Of a stretch of 64,000 bases of DNA, positions 31,843 to 43,587 are shown one piece after another. Under the pieces are notes generated by a model. That model ran no database searches. It saw only the letters and a list, made by a program, of their open reading frames with translations, and had not been told where the DNA came from. Both the position numbers and the translations under genes were made by a program. Source of the DNA: Dictyostelium firmibasis (Eukaryota; Evosea; Eumycetozoa; Dictyosteliales; Dictyosteliaceae); the NCBI GenBank assembly GCA_036169595.1, contig CM069766.1, forward strand, positions 1,012,001-1,076,000, in the 5' to 3' direction. Position 1 is the stretch's first letter; each line of letters begins with the position of its first letter.

Positions 31843-32402
31843 ATGACTTGGCAAGCATACGTCGGTATGTATACATTTATAAAAAATTTCTCTCTAAAAA
31901 AAAAAAAAAAAAAAAAATCTATCTCTTTCTTTTATATCTCATTGATATTCTATTATTTAAAAGTTAGTTGATGTTCAATTTTATTAATATATTTTTAATT
32001 TATTTTTTTATTAAAATAAAAAAAAAAAAAAAAAAAAATTAAATAGATAACAACTTGGTTGGTGCTGGTTTCGCACACGCCTGTTTAATTGGTCACGACG
32101 GTAGTGTTTGGGCTACCTCAACTGGTTTCAGTTTACAAGGTACCGAAGGTAAAGCTATTGCTGCCCTCTTCGCTAAAGATGGTGGTGCTTTTGCTACTGG
32201 TATCATTGTTGGTGGAAAGAAACATATGGCCATCAAGAGTGACACTAGATCTGCTTACGGTAAATTAGGTGCTGGTGGTGTTGTTTGTGTTAAAACCGCC
32301 ACTGGTATCATCGTTGCCGTCTATGACGACAAATTACAACCAGGTGCTGCTGCCAACATCGCTGAAAAATTAGCTGATTATTTAATCGAAAACAGCTGTT
32401 AA
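31843..32402 (+). CDS. Profilin
   Basis: Two exons, 31843-31864 and 32047-32402 (intron GTATGT...AATAG), giving 125 residues. The start MTWQAYVDNNLVGAG is the conserved profilin N-terminus whose aromatic residues help bind poly-proline. GSVWA, KHMAIKSDTRSAYGK, the AGGVVCVKTATGIIVAVYDD strand-helix and a C-terminal helix ending LADYLIENSC complete the fold. Profilin binds G-actin and PIP2 and feeds actin to formins and VASP. Codon use is more GC-rich than in its neighbours, as expected for an abundant protein. Dictyostelium has several profilins; I cannot say which isoform this is, so no symbol is given. Confidence 0.97.
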
Positions 32403-32730
32403 ATTAGTATTCTTTTCAAAATAAATAGTCCGATATAATATATAAAAATAAAAAAATGTTGTAACTCTATATATAAAACAAAAAAAAAAAAATTATAAAA
32501 AGTTTTAATTTTTTTCATAATATTTTAAGATCTCCAACTAAAATTAAAATTTAGTGTTTAAAAAAAACATAAAACAATATTATTTTTACCTTATTTTGAT
32601 TTAAAAAAAATTTAAGAAAAACTTTATTTGATATATTTAAAATAAATTTACATAAAAGAAATGATATAAAAATTAATGATAGAAAAAAAGTTGGCCAGTT
32701 GGGTAAAAAAAATTATTTTTCTAATAAGAT
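32403..32730. other. Convergent intergenic region
   Basis: 3' regions of profilin (plus) and the unknown gene at 32731 (minus). A/T-rich with no gene. Confidence 0.6.
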
Positions 32731-34678
<1,948 letters not shown>

Positions 34679-35540
34679 TTTAAATTTTTTTTCTTTTTAT
34701 TTAATTATAAATAAAATTAAAATAAAAGGGTAAAAAAAATAAATTTAACACAAAAAAAATAAATTTAACACAAAAAAAAAAAAATTTTAATAAAAAAATA
34801 AAAAAATAAAAATAAAGAAAAAAAAAATAAAATGAAAATTAAATCAATTTATTAATTTTTTGAGAAAAAAAAAAAAAGAAAGAAAAAAGAAAATTGGGCA
34901 ATTTTTTAATATTTTAATTTTGGGTGTCCAAATTTGAATTTCACAACTACTTTTATATATGTATGTATACATAAAGATAATATGAATAATATTTTCTAAA
35001 AGAAGACCCTTTAGCACCATTAAAGGAAAAAAAAAACAAAAAAAAAAAAAAAAATTAAAAAAAAAAAATTCAAGAACAGATCTCCAAGAGTGCAATTCAG
35101 ATTGACTGGTAATTTTTTTTTGTGTGTCAAGAGTTGATATGAAAAAAAAAAAAAAAATGAAGGATTCTTAATAGAATTTTTATTTAATTCCAATTAATTT
35201 TTAAATAATATTAGTCAATATCTTCATTTTTATTTCAAATTGTGAAACCTTTTTTTTTTTTTTTTGAAAATTAAAAAGAATTATTGTTTTCCCAAAATTC
35301 GTGCAAACCCAGGAAATCCCTTTTTTTTTTTTTTTATTTTTTTGCAATTTTTTTTTTTTTTTTTTTGCAACGATTCAAATAAAGCTTTTTAAATTAATTT
35401 TGAAAATAAAAGTTTTTTTTTCTTTTTTTTTTTAATTTTTTCTTTTATTTTTTTTTAAAATTTTTTTTTTTTTTTGAAAGAAATCGTTTTTGTTGTAATT
35501 ATTATTATAAAAAAAAAATCTAATAATAATAATAATAAAA
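34679..35540. other. 0.86-kb divergent intergenic region
   Basis: Homopolymer blocks plus a relatively mixed patch at 34910-35130 (for example AGACCCTTTAGCACCATTAA and AACAGATCTCCAAGAGTGCA). The patch has no good frame; a small noncoding RNA there is possible but unsupported. Confidence 0.45.
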
Positions 35541-38500
35541 ATGAAATATATAATAATATTATCCATTTTTATAATTGGTTTATTGTTTGTAAATTCACAA
35601 ACAACCGATCCAACTTTTCCAAAAATTAATCCAAATTATGTTTCATATGTGTCATACAATAATTATATAGAGGGATTTACATTCTCAAGTAAAGAATATA
35701 ATTTGGTTAATGCCAACCAAAATATAACTGTTCATGAATCCGAGGATGTCACTATTTACTCTGACTGGAAAGCAAACACCACTTCAATTCATATTAATTC
35801 AACATGGTATAATTTCCCATCAAATTTTAATATTGACTCCTCCTATAGTTTTTTAAATTCGGAGAATTTCAAGTTTATAAGTAGGTTTTCTTTCTTTTTT
35901 TTATTTTTTTTATTTCTTTTTATTTTCTAATTTTACTAATTTTTTTCCAATTTTTTTTTCTTTTTCTCTTTAATTTTAAAAATTATGAAGGAAATGAATC
36001 AATTGATAGAGGATTTGAATGCTCAGTATTTGGAGATTCAATCAATAGTAATATTTCAAGTCAAATCGATACTATTGAAAATTTTAATTTAACCAAAAAT
36101 ATCAACATCACGGCAATCGCCTCGCAAAGTGGTGATTCCTGTTTCAATGGAGAGATTAATAATGTTGTTTTTGCTATTTTTACATGCGTATTCGAAGATG
36201 ATAAAACTAAATGTTCAGTTTCATATACTACTGAGTCAACCACCACCACCACAACTTCCTCTTCTTCGGGTGGTACAGGCTCAACATCAGATTCAACTCC
36301 CACCACTGCAGGTAGTACAGCCCCTACATCAGATTCAACTTCCACCACTGCAGGTAGTACAACCTCTACATCAGATTCAACACCTACCACTGCAGGTGGC
36401 ACAACCTCTACATCAGATTCAACTCCCACCACTGAAGGTGGCACAACCTCTACATCAGACTCAACCCCCACCACTGCAGGTAGTACAACCTCTACATCAG
36501 ATTCAACACCTACCACTGCAAGTGGTACAACCTCTACATCAGATTCAACGCCTACAACTGCAGGTAGTACAGCCTCTACATCAGATTCAACCTCTACCAC
36601 CGCATCCTCTGAATCAGAACCAACCACTTCTGGTGGAAATAGTCAAATGATAAAATTACTTTCGGAAAATACAGATCCACTCACAACTCAATGTACATTT
36701 AACGGTATTTTAAATAAGGCAACTATTGAAACATTTGGTGAATATAATATTATAAAAGAGGGATCATTTAATTTTGACATGCAAATTAATGCAAACGTTA
36801 CAGCATATATTTCCCTCCCTAATAATATCCCAGTTCGTATCACTTTTAAAGGCCAAGTTAAAACTTCAAGTAGTAATGTTGCTCAACCTGTTGATTTAAA
36901 CATTGGATTTGTAGATTGGACGCTTTTAGAAGCATTACCAAGTTCATTTATTAAACCAAATTGTACCGATAATAAATGTAACGATTTACCAAACGAAAAT
37001 CAACATCCATCATTTGTAACTCCAACCATCAAAACCTTGGAAGCTGCCACTATCCTTAGTTTGGTTGATGGAGGATTTGCTGCAGTCTCTGAGAATGTTG
37101 TAAATTCTTCTTTGGTTAGTGTAAAGAAATGGTATCACGATCATAATTTACAAATGGACGCTTTCATTATCGAAGAGACAATGGGTGAAATCTATTCAAT
37201 TAGCAACAGTTCAAACTCTCTAAGTGTTAATACATTCACATTATCTTGTAATAACAATTTAATTAAAACAACTGATATGATCGATGAAACTCTTGTTAAA
37301 ATTTTGACAAATTCATCACAATACCAATGGACATTAGGTGAAAGAACAATTAGACGTTCAGTTGATGTAGATCAATGGAACACAACCATCGATGGTAAAT
37401 CAGTTAATTTATTCACTTTTGCAAGAGGTTGGCAATTCCTTTTCAGACACGGTTTAAATAGTTCAACAATGTCAATTCCAGTTGCTGTAGAAATCATCTC
37501 TGGTGATCAAAATATAATCAAGAGAGAATTGGATATCTTCTTATATGATATTCTTCCAATTCCAACAAAGATTAAAGATTTTAATGCAGAATCTTGTACA
37601 CCAACTTTACCAATTAAATATGATACAATGGTAACAATGAATAATTTGAAATATGGTTACACTCAACAATATCAAGAGATTTATTCATCAATTGATGGTA
37701 CCACCTTAACCATTGGTAAATATCATACCTCTGATTTACACTTGATCTCCAATAAAAATAAATCAGTTAGCCAATGGAGTTCAACTATTAAATGTAAAAC
37801 ATTTGATAGTGGTTTGGTTATCAATGGATCACTTTACTCTTCATCTTTGGCCCAACAAATTTCTGATATCTATAGACCAACTTTATCAATGTCATATTTA
37901 AAACTCTCAAATACAACTCATCAATGGACTGGTTCAAATTCAACTCATATCATCGTTTATACTTGGTTAGTCAATGGTCAATCGGTCTCACCAATTAAAA
38001 TTACCATCTCTTTGATTGATTCTGTGTCTACAAATATCCTTCAAACATTTGAATTCAATTCATTCTCAACTTCTTCTATTACAAATGTTATAGTTCCAAC
38101 AAATTGCTCATCTATTACAAAGAGTGATAAAAATGTAGATAACTTACAACAACAACTAGATGATGAAAAAGAACAAGATACTTTATATGGTCCAAGATCA
38201 TTTAGTAAAGATTATGTTTTACCAAATACTGTTGACACAAAAAATCATCCAAAAGTATCAAATATTTTTACAATAAATATTCAAGTTACAACCACAGAAA
38301 AGAATGGTAAAGTTTCAAAATCAAATAATGTAGTATGGAAATATAGTCAAGATAAATTAGCTGAATCCTATTCATACACCAATAAAGTTGATAGTGTTCA
38401 ATTATGTTTCACCGATTCATCAATGAACATTGCAAATATTTCATTGAATGGCAGTAACCCTGATGGTCCATATTCAAACGCTTACTATGATAAATACTTT

Positions 38501-38995
38501 TTCGGTGACAATTCAATCGCAAAATTATTCACAGATCAATCATTTTTGAATCAATTTACAATTTCAGAAAACTACACACTCGTCGAAGGACTAAAATTAG
38601 TTACATTATCAAAATCAAATGATTCAACCATCTATTACTTCCCAATTGGTTGGACTTTTGAAACTTTTGATTCCACTAGTGAACTTTCAACTCCATTATT
38701 GATTTCAAAGGTAAATGGTCAAGATGGTTCAACAGAGACATGGAAAATTATTAAATATGATAATACTGTTGATAGTGATTTATACTCAAAATGTCAACCA
38801 ATAAAAAAAGGTGGAATTCACATTGATATCTCTAAAAATGGTATTATTGCCGTCGTTATCATTGTTGTTGTTGTCCTTGCTGGTGTTGGTGCTATTGTCT
38901 TTATTGTCATCAAAAAGAGAGGTGGTTTAGGTAAAAAAATGCCTGCTCACATCTTATTAGATGAACAAGAACAAAATAGAACTTATGAAAATTAA
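35541..38995 (+). CDS. Type I membrane glycoprotein with Ser/Thr minisatellite stalk
   Basis: Exons 35541-35880 and 35991-38995 (intron GTAGGT...TGAAG) give 1114 residues. A signal peptide (MKYIIILSIFIIGLLFVNS) is followed by a short glycosylated N-domain, eight copies of a 14-residue Ser/Thr repeat (36269-36604), a large ectodomain of about 730 residues rich in N-glycosylation sequons, one membrane segment (IIAVVIIVVVVLAGVGAIVF) and a short basic tail starting KKRGGLGKK. The repeat unit (TSTSDSTPTTAGST-like) resembles a mucin stalk and should be O-glycosylated. The ectodomain has scattered cysteines but no domain I can name. Cell-surface adhesion or matrix contact is a guess only. Confidence 0.85.
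36269..36604 (+). repeat. Coding minisatellite, eight 42-base units
   Basis: Eight tandem 42-base units, each coding 14 residues of the type G-S-T-T-S-T-S-D-S-T-P-T-T-A. Copies differ mainly at GGT/AGT and CCC/CCT/ACT. The length is an exact multiple of three throughout. Confidence 0.95.
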
Positions 38996-39198
38996 AATAA
39001 TTTATTTAATACCTAAAAAAAAAAAAAAACAATAAATAAATAAAAAAAACTCTGAAAATTAAAAAAAATATGTTAATTTTTTTTTTTTTTTTTTTTTTTT
39101 AATATTAAAGATATGAGGCAAATCGATAACATTTTTTTTTTTTTTTAAAATAAAAAATTGCTTTATTTTTTAAAAAATTATCAGGAATAAAAGAACAA

Positions 39199-39919
39199 TT
39201 ATACATTTTGGTGGTTGAAAAAGAAAATGTTAAAAATAGAGCCAACCAATGAAACAGAACAAGCTATCACAATACAATTCCAACCGGAAGAAGGGCCATA
39301 TTTAAATTCATATGAGTCATTGTTTGTTGAAGTTGTAAAAGTACCAAAAAACTTATTTGGTGCAAAATTCAAATTGTCACAATCAGGACGCTGAGCATCA
39401 CAATCCTTTCTCTTTGCAGCAGGAGCACCCAAATAAATTAAGAAGGACAACAAACTGAACAAGAATACAGCGAAACCTAAAAATTTGCCAATTGGTGGTA
39501 GTTTAACTTCTAAAGTATCGGCTATTGATAAAATAATCATTACAAGGGATACAACCCATGCCAAAATTGCAAATGACAAAGAAGCATTTGAAATTTGAAT
39601 AAAACTATTTAATTTGAAACCCATGACACTCCAGGTTTCAGAATCATCAGAAAATTTTACAGTTACATCATTAAGAATATCTTTTGCATTTAATGGATAC
39701 CACTCTATATAGGGAATCCATTTTGTTGAGCCATCACTATATTCAGCCAAAAAATTTATATGAGCCCAAGATTCTATATATATATAAATTTTTTTTTTTT
39801 TAACAAAGTAATTCTATTAATTTTTTTAAATATTTTTAATACTTACTTGAATAAGATACTGTTAATAAAGCAAAAGTTGCCATGAAAATCAATATAGAGA
39901 TAATTGAAAACTTTCTCAT
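39199..39919 (-). CDS. Four-pass membrane protein of unknown function
   Basis: Exons 39847-39919 and 39199-39773 (intron GTAAGT...ATATAG) give 215 residues. Segment 1 (ISILIFMATFALLTVSY) could be a signal anchor. Three more hydrophobic segments follow: ASLSFAILAWVVSLVMIIL, FLGFAVFLFSLLSFLIYLG and NCIVIACSVSLVGSIFNIFF. The loops between 1-2 and 3-4 carry the paired cysteines RKDCDAQRPDCD and an N-glycosylation-like NND site, so they probably face the lumen or outside. The arrangement resembles claudin/tetraspanin-sized proteins, but I see no CCG or W-GLW-C-C signature. Confidence 0.75.
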
Positions 39920-40561
39920 TTTATTTTTTTTTTTTTTGTTTTTTTTGTGTTTCACTTGTTGAATTCGAAAATAGACAAAGTAAAAATAAACTTTTTTATA
40001 AAAAAAAAAGCTAAAATAATAATGAAAAAAAAAAAATAAAAAAATAATGAAAAAAAAGAAATGAAAAAAAATAAAAAAGTCTCAAAAAGTAAAGAAACCT
40101 TGTTTTTTTTAGAAAAAAAATTGGAGTCTTGAAAAGCTGAGAAATTTCAAAAAAAAAAAAATATGGCTGGCAGGGGGTCTTTACCCCCTAAAAAAACAAA
40201 AATAAAAATTGGTGCTGGCTTTTTTTTTTCTGGCCAAGATATTTTTTTTAGCATTAATTATTAAAAAAAAAAAAAATTAAAAAAAAATACTAAAAAAAAA
40301 AAGTTTTTTGGATAACAAAAAAAGTTTCGTAAAAATTCAAATTAAATTTTTTATAAGGTTTGAATTCTAATTTTATCAATTTTGTGAATATCAATTTGGC
40401 CATTATTAATTAATTTTCATAATTTTTTACTTCTTGACAATGGCTCTATTAATAGAAATGAATTGTGATGATAGTTTTTTTATTATCTATTTTTTGTTTA
40501 TTTACATTTTTTTTTTTTTTATTAATATTTTTTTATTTATCATTATTATATTTTTTGGGCA
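39920..40561. other. Intergenic with an unusually GC-rich hairpin
   Basis: Upstream of the four-pass gene (minus) and downstream of the Acinus-like gene (minus). Besides A/T runs there is a GC-rich island at 40164-40240 with a perfect G5/C5 hairpin. No coding frame is supported. Confidence 0.5.
40172..40189. repeat. Perfect inverted repeat AGGGGGT-CTTT-ACCCCCT
   Basis: A 7-bp stem with a 4-base loop, built from G5 and C5 blocks, in DNA that otherwise has almost no G or C. It is followed by an A-run and then GGTGCTGGC...CTGGCCAA. Confidence 0.8.
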
Positions 40562-41740
40562 TTAATATCTCGGACGATTAAAATTCATAGCTCTTCTTTT
40601 ATTCATATAAATTCTCTTTTCTTCGACCTCTTGGTCAGTTAGAGGACACCAATAAATTGGTGGATGGGTTTTTGTTTTACGAAAGTGTTGGTCAATATTT
40701 TTACTTTCGCGTTTATTGCCATTACTTTTACTTGTATTATTACTATCGTTTTTATTTAATTTGGCTTGTTTTGATAAATTTGTTGTTATTGGTGTTGGTT
40801 TTGAGGACGAAGGGGAAGGAGAAGAAGATGATGATGCGTTTGATTGGGATAATATTCCCAACTCCCTATTCTTTGCTTTATTAGATTCAGATTCTGTGGA
40901 AAACTCAACAATTAATTTCGATCTATTTAAAGGTGGCCAAATAATGCCATCCAAAGAGTTTTTTGCTTCCATTGCCTCCTCTGGTGTGGAATAAGTGACA
41001 AAACAGAATGACTTTACACTATTCATCCAATAATTTTTAACCCTTCCATGCTCGTTCATCAAAGTTTCAATCATGTCAACCCTAAAGGGCCTGACCAATT
41101 TACTAATTAAAATTGTACTACTGCCACTACTATTACTATTTGATTTGTCAGTAGTTGATATTGGTGACCTTATATCATCTGTTCTTTTCTTTTTTGTTGG
41201 TGTATTTTCATAGTCGTTGTTTTTACTAATATCATCCTCACTCTCTGTTTTTCTTTTTTTGTTAATTTCGTCCTTTTCTTTTTTTTCTAGAATCTCTTTG
41301 TCTTCTATTTTTTGTTTTTCTAATTTTTTTTTTTCCAATGCCTCTTTTCCCGATGCCTCTTTTTCTAATGCTTCTTTTTCTAATGCTTCTTTTTCTAACT
41401 TTTCTTTTTCTAATTTTTCTTTTTCTAATTTTTCTTTTTCTAATTTTTCTTTTTCTAATTTTTCTTTTTTTAATTTTTCTTTTTCCAACTTTTCTTCTTT
41501 TTCATTATTTTGTTTTTCAAATGAATCTGTGTCTTTTTCTGCATTATTAGCTTCTATATTTGATTGGGTTTCTTGGCTTTTTATATTAGAATTTTCTTTT
41601 GGTTGTTGTTCTTTTAATAAAACTTCTTTTAATTTCTCAACTAAATCAGCCTTTAACATTCCATTGGTTTTGATTGATCTATTCTCAAGTTCTTTTTTTA
41701 ATTCCACAACTTTTAGTTTTGAAATACTATCTATATCCAT
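40562..41740 (-). CDS. Acinus-like protein (SAP domain, RRM, RNPS1-SAP18-binding motif)
   Basis: 392 residues, single exon. Residues 5-42 form a SAP DNA/RNA-binding motif (ISKLKVVELKKELENRSI...LKADLVEKLKE). A Lys/Glu coiled region built of KLEKE repeats follows. An RRM-like domain (STILISKLVRPFRVDMIETL ... SFCFVTYSTPEEAMEAKNSL) is next. The C-terminal motif FRKTKTHPPIYWCPLTDQEV matches the end of Acinus (FRKTKAxPxIYWLPLT), which binds SAP18 and RNPS1 in the ASAP complex of the exon junction. The protein is far shorter than human Acinus but keeps all three functional parts in order. Expected site is the nucleus, in splicing-coupled mRNP assembly. Confidence 0.88.
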   Translation of the reverse strand: MDIDSISKLKVVELKKELENRSIKTNGMLKADLVEKLKEVLLKEQQPKENSNIKSQETQSNIEANNAEKDTDSFEKQNNEKEEKLEKEKLKKEKLEKEKLEKEKLEKEKLEKEKLEKEALEKEALEKEASGKEALEKKKLEKQKIEDKEILEKKEKDEINKKRKTESEDDISKNNDYENTPTKKKRTDDIRSPISTTDKSNSNSSGSSTILISKLVRPFRVDMIETLMNEHGRVKNYWMNSVKSFCFVTYSTPEEAMEAKNSLDGIIWPPLNRSKLIVEFSTESESNKAKNRELGILSQSNASSSSSPSPSSSKPTPITTNLSKQAKLNKNDSNNTSKSNGNKRESKNIDQHFRKTKTHPPIYWCPLTDQEVEEKRIYMNKRRAMNFNRPRY

Positions 41741-42064
41741 TTTCTTATTTCCTTTATGTATTTATACACTAATATAATTGTCAACCTACAATTAAGAAAA
41801 ACAAAGAAAAAAAAAGAAAATAAAGAAAAATAAAGAAAAAATTAAAAAATAAAAAAAAATAAAAAAAAAAATAAATGAAAAAAAAAAAAAAAATTTAATT
41901 TAAAATAAAAAAAACTAAAGAGGAAAAAATTTCATTGAAAGTTCCATAGACTTGTGTTGCATTATAAAAAAAGAAAAAAATTCATTTTTATATTTTATAT
42001 TTTATATTTTATATTTATTTTATATTTTATTATTCTTTTTAACATTATTTTTACAAAAAAAACT
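41741..42064. other. Intergenic between Acinus-like and DCC-family genes
   Basis: 5' region of the Acinus-like gene and 3' region of the DCC gene, both on the minus strand. A-runs and a TATTTTATATTTTATATTTT repeat near 41992. No gene. Confidence 0.55.
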
Positions 42065-42723
42065 TTACAATTCCTTTTCTTCACTTTGTTCTTCATCCAA
42101 TATTAGTGGACTTTTGAAGTCAATGAATTTATCTCTTAAATTAATACTAAACATACAAGAGTCTTTCTTTCCCATAATTAAGTATCTATATTTTCCAAAA
42201 ACATCATAACAAACATCTCTAACAAATGTTGGTACATAAGTGAATGAATACAAATATGAAAATGGTGCATTTAAATAATAACAAACTGTTAAGATTGCTG
42301 ATGATTTTAAAAAAACCCTATCTATAGATTCATCGATTAAAACGACAGTAGATACATCACATTTAATACCATAATATTGTAATATCTCACGACCTTTCTC
42401 TGATTGAAGTGCTTGAAATGAAAATAAATTATTGGTATCTCTTGGGTGAACAAATTGTATAAATCCATCGCAAACATTACAAATACCTTTTATAATTATT
42501 ATTTTTTTTTAAAAAATTTAATTAGTTTATTTCTTTTTTTTTTTTTTTTAATTTAAAAAAATTTATTAAAATAATAAAACCTCTTTTTATCTTTTATAAT
42601 CATACCATCAAATAAAATAATTTTTCTTGGAGATTGTGTATTTGGTTTATATGAATTTCTTTTAGATGAAGCCTCATCAAGCTGTTGTAAATTATTTACA
42701 TCCAAAGCAGTTTCTACAGTCAT
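42065..42723 (-). CDS. DCC-family (DUF393) thiol-disulfide oxidoreductase-like protein
   Basis: Two exons, 42606-42723 and 42065-42486 (intron GTATGA...AAAAG), give 179 residues. The splice rebuilds the family motif across the junction: ILFDGICNVCDGFIQFV, with the redox-type CxxC that names the DCC (Asp-x-Cys-x-x-Cys) family. Later family blocks are LFSFQALQSEKGREIL, VLIDESIDRVFLKSSAIL and VRDVCYDVFGKYRYLIMGKKDSCMF. Bacterial relatives are YuxK-like proteins predicted to handle thiols; no substrate is established. The first exon lies alone and the second has no early start codon, so the gene is easy to miss without splicing. It ends in the acidic tail LDEEQSEEKEL. Confidence 0.88.
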
Positions 42724-42760
42724 TTTTTATATGTATATGAATATATTTTTTTTATTGTCT

Positions 42761-42793
<33 letters not shown>

Positions 42794-43587
42794 TTATTTT
42801 TTTAATTTTAAAATAAAATAAAATTAATATAGATATAATTTAAAATGAAAAAGTATTACAAAATGAATTTTATTGTTATTGCAATAACAAGATTAATAAA
42901 TAATATACAAGAAAAACGAAAAGAATTTTCCACACACAAAAAAAAAAAAAAAAAAAAAAAAAATTTAAAAAAAAATACAAAAAAATACAAAAAAAAAATA
43001 CAAAAAATACAAAAAAATCAAAAATTAATTAATTTTGTTTTTTTAACTTTTTTTTTTTTTTTTTTTTTTTTAATCTTAAAAGCATATATATAATCCATAT
43101 TAAACTTTATTTTTGGAATATCTTTTTCCATTTATAATACCAGTAGTTATAACTATCCAATTGTATATTTTCAAAAATTATAATAATACTTGATGATTTT
43201 GATGACTAATACTTTCAATTGTATAAAAAAAGAAATCAATCTAAGTTATTTTATTTATTTATTTTTTTTTTTCTTGAATACCAATATATTTTTTAATTTT
43301 ATTTTTATTTTTATTTTTATATTTTTTTATTCTACAACCCGAAGATTTTTTTTAAAATTTTTATTTTTTTTTATTTTTTTATTTTTAATTTATTTTGAAA
43401 AAAAAAAAATTGAAAAAAAAAAAAACAAAAAAAAAAAAAAAAAAATTTTAAATTAGGTGAACACATCATTCCATTTTTTTCGCACTATATTTTTTTAAAA
43501 ATTAAATTTTTTTTCCATTCCCTATATTTTAAAATTTAATAATAATAATAATAATAATAAAAACAACAGCTATTATATAAAAGAGTT
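42724..43587. other. 0.86-kb divergent intergenic region
   Basis: T-run at 42762-42792, A-runs at 42943-42990, T-run 43050-43071, and a TTTTTA-type repeat around 43300-43400. Apparent Lys- and Phe-rich frames here are homopolymer artefacts. The AAT-rich leader at 43539-43560 belongs to the next gene. Confidence 0.55.

Noticed and set aside
36061-36650. Opposite-strand and out-of-frame open frames across the minisatellite
   Set aside because: A 42-base repeat stays open in several frames by construction; the in-frame Ser/Thr reading is flanked by well-supported coding sequence on both sides.
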